Assembly: GCA_030626685.1 (NCBI GenBank)
Contig: DAOUTL010000101.1
Coordinates: forward strand, 1-5,117
DNA from: Candidatus Bathyarchaeota archaeon
GTDB lineage: Archaea > Thermoproteota > Bathyarchaeia > Bathyarchaeales > Bathycorpusculaceae
Length of the DNA stretch: 5,117 nucleotides
Direction of reading: 5' to 3'
The notes beneath the pieces were generated by a model. The model was not told the DNA's origin. It made no database searches and saw only the letters and a program-made list of their open reading frames with translations. The position numbers were made by a program, and so were the translations under genes. The first letter of the stretch is position 1. Each line of letters opens with the position of its first letter. Positions 3,970 to 5,117 of this stretch are shown piece by piece.

Positions 3970-4254
3970 GTGGCGAGGCGCGAGGACAAAAGCGGAAGAA
4001 TCTCAGTTTTCAAGGGTCGAAAGGCCAAACTTAACCGTGCAATCTTCCAAATCCTCGCCCTCAAAGGCCCGTTAGCCGTCTACGACATATGCAAACTAAT
4101 CAAGAAGCAGAAACTTTTGCGTCGCAAGTGGTACTCCGTCATGAACCGCAGAGTCAGAATGCTAGAACAGCAGGACTACATTGAAAAAGCTGGCACCAGA
4201 AAAACGGCATCATGCTTTTCAGAAGACCCAAAAGATTTGGTGTTTAAACTCTAG
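3970..4254 (+). CDS. Winged-helix DNA-binding protein
   Basis: This 94-residue protein looks like a DNA-binding regulator. After a basic leader (MARREDKSGRISVFKGRKAK) come helix 1 (NRAIFQILALKG), helix 2 (AVYDICKLIKKQK), the recognition helix (KWYSVMNRRVRMLEQQ) and the wing (YIEKAGTRKTAS). This is the pattern of archaeal MarR/PadR-like winged helices of TACK lineages. Similar archaeal proteins often continue after the wing with a further domain. Here the chain ends about 15 residues later (DPKDLVFKL), and other frames downstream offer no continuation. It is therefore either a minimal form or C-terminally shortened. GTG 3970 is the only usable start after the in-frame TGA at 3916; GGTGTGAT at 3956-3963 is its ribosome site. 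Two inverted repeats upstream suggest autoregulation. The target is unknown. Confidence 0.83.
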   Translation: MARREDKSGRISVFKGRKAKLNRAIFQILALKGPLAVYDICKLIKKQKLLRRKWYSVMNRRVRMLEQQDYIEKAGTRKTASCFSEDPKDLVFKL

Positions 4255-4260
4255 GAATAG

Positions 4261-4272
4261 GAGGCTAAAAAT
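4261..4272 (-). terminator. Short T-run after the SPOUT methyltransferase gene
   Basis: On the minus strand ATTTTTAGCCTC directly follows the stop codon. The T5 run could act as a weak archaeal terminator in the 18-nt convergent gap. Confidence 0.25.
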
Positions 4273-5117
4273 TTAAACCTTAAAGGCAAGTTGCATGTTT
4301 AAAATAGCCAAAGAGGCGATGAGAGCTTCTTCGGTTCGGACGGTTTCGGCGCCTTGTGTAGGAATAGTGTTAACAACAAAATCCACAATTTCTTCTAGGC
4401 TAAGTCCCTCGTATTCAACTATTTCGTAAAGTCCCTGCGTGGGCGCCCCAAAAGCCACGAGAATGTTGTTTGCTTTTCTCCATTTTCCAATTATTTTTTC
4501 GGCAACATCGACAAATGGAACACCGTATTTAGAAGTGGCGATGGTTAAGTTAAAATCTCTGTTTTTCACCATTTTTCCAAAGGGATGCTTTTCCACGGTA
4601 ACCTTGTAGCCCCAATACTCTGGTATTTCATCACGATTTGCTAGTCCAACCTCAAGTCGCTTGTCAACCTTTATAATTTTCGTGGTGACCCGTTTGCCTA
4701 TAGGTAATAGTCTATTCGGGATTAGTGCTGGTTGCTCAACACCAATGTCTACAAGCATGCCTTTCTTTGTTGTAGACACGGTAATGCCTTCACGGTATTC
4801 GCCAATCTTCAAGTTCTTTATTCTGCGGTTTAGTGGATGATGCGGCGTCCGCAATGGTGGAAGTATACCCGCATATCGCAGCTCAGGTTTAAGTTTGAAA
4901 AGTTTTTTCCGCAAATACTGCGGCGTGTCCATGTAAGCAAGCAACGTTGCAATTAAATTTACATCAGCAACCTGATTAACATGCGGGTTATCTGGGTAAA
5001 CTATGATTTCGTCAATCCTGAAAATTGCGGCTGCCCTGCCAATTAAACCAACCTTTGAAGTTTTCTCCCTTAAGTGTGGGACGTCAGAAACGATGGAGGC
5101 AGGTATCGCAACGGAAA
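4273..5117 (-). CDS. SPOUT RNA methyltransferase, COG2106 / C9orf114 type (5' end beyond window)
   Basis: The gene reads leftward from the right edge to TAA at 4275-4273, giving 280 visible residues (first complete codon 5115-5113). Only a few N-terminal residues seem to be missing, because the visible protein opens with SVAIPASIVSDVPHLREKT, close to the usual start. Residues about 1-100 are the first part of the SPOUT fold, with IGRAAAIFRIDEIIVYPD and the highly conserved YAGILPPLRTPHHPL. About 104-175 is an inserted OB-fold-like barrel. The C-terminus is the knotted cofactor-binding part, with Gly223-APTQG and Asn249-TIPTQGAETVRTEEA. The human relative (SPOUT1) is reported to make N3-methyluridine in large-subunit rRNA; the same role in archaea is inference. 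A TTG at 4944 is internal. It is convergent with the winged-helix gene, 18 nt apart. In several archaea this gene sits upstream of ribosomal protein L3, which is not the case here. Confidence 0.95.
   Translation of the reverse strand, partial: SVAIPASIVSDVPHLREKTSKVGLIGRAAAIFRIDEIIVYPDNPHVNQVADVNLIATLLAYMDTPQYLRKKLFKLKPELRYAGILPPLRTPHHPLNRRIKNLKIGEYREGITVSTTKKGMLVDIGVEQPALIPNRLLPIGKRVTTKIIKVDKRLEVGLANRDEIPEYWGYKVTVEKHPFGKMVKNRDFNLTIATSKYGVPFVDVAEKIIGKWRKANNILVAFGAPTQGLYEIVEYEGLSLEEIVDFVVNTIPTQGAETVRTEEALIASLAILNMQLAFKV

Noticed and set aside
3845..4075. 76-codon plus-strand frame from TTG 3845
   Set aside because: It covers the inverted repeat and then overlaps the winged-helix gene in another frame. 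The product looks random and there is no ribosome site.
1..5117. tRNA genes, CRISPR arrays, insertion sequences or a toxin-antitoxin or defence cluster
   Set aside because: No T-arm GTTCRA motif with a matching cloverleaf, no regularly spaced repeats, no transposase, and no gene set that forms a defence system.

Overview
The window looks like a piece of an archaeal chromosome, most likely from the TACK side (a Bathyarchaeia- or Thaumarchaeota-related lineage, though I cannot place it more exactly). The grounds are a TATA-binding protein, transcription factor E, translation initiation factor aIF1A, the chromatin protein Alba, a stand-alone TRAM-domain protein, and a COG2106-type SPOUT RNA methyltransferase. 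There are also archaeal promoter elements (BRE/TATA), purine-rich Shine-Dalgarno sites of the GAGGTGAT type, and T-run terminators. No rRNA, tRNA, CRISPR array or insertion sequence was found.

Layout from left to right. 1-277 is the C-terminal half of TBP. 332-853 is TFE, only 54 nt downstream, so two general transcription factors sit side by side. 928-1308 is a CxxCxxCC cluster protein. 1438-1742 is the aIF1A gene, recognisable over its whole length but broken twice: a one-base loss in an A run near residue 29, and two adjacent TGA codons where the family has Trp-Arg. 1848-2390 is Alba with an extra C-terminal helix-hairpin-helix domain. 2443-2694, on the minus strand and convergent with Alba, is a small GIY-YIG nuclease-fold protein. 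2922-3161 is a small TRAM protein, 3316-3531 a small putative zinc-binding protein, 3659-3817 a 52-residue very basic protein, and 3970-4254 a winged-helix regulator preceded by two striking inverted repeats. 4273-5117, on the minus strand, is most of the SPOUT methyltransferase, whose first few residues lie beyond the right edge.

Almost everything here handles nucleic acid: transcription initiation (TBP, TFE), translation initiation (aIF1A), chromatin (Alba-HhH), RNA binding (TRAM) and rRNA modification (SPOUT). Most plus-strand genes appear to have their own promoter rather than forming one operon; TBP-TFE is the pair most likely to be co-transcribed.

The points most worth a second look are the doubly broken aIF1A with its 12-bp palindrome at the nonsense codons, the Alba-HhH fusion, the hairpin and dyad ahead of the winged-helix gene, the 15-bp inverted repeat linking the GIY-YIG coding sequence to its own upstream region, and the two small unassigned proteins. 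I see no clear multi-gene system of a new kind.
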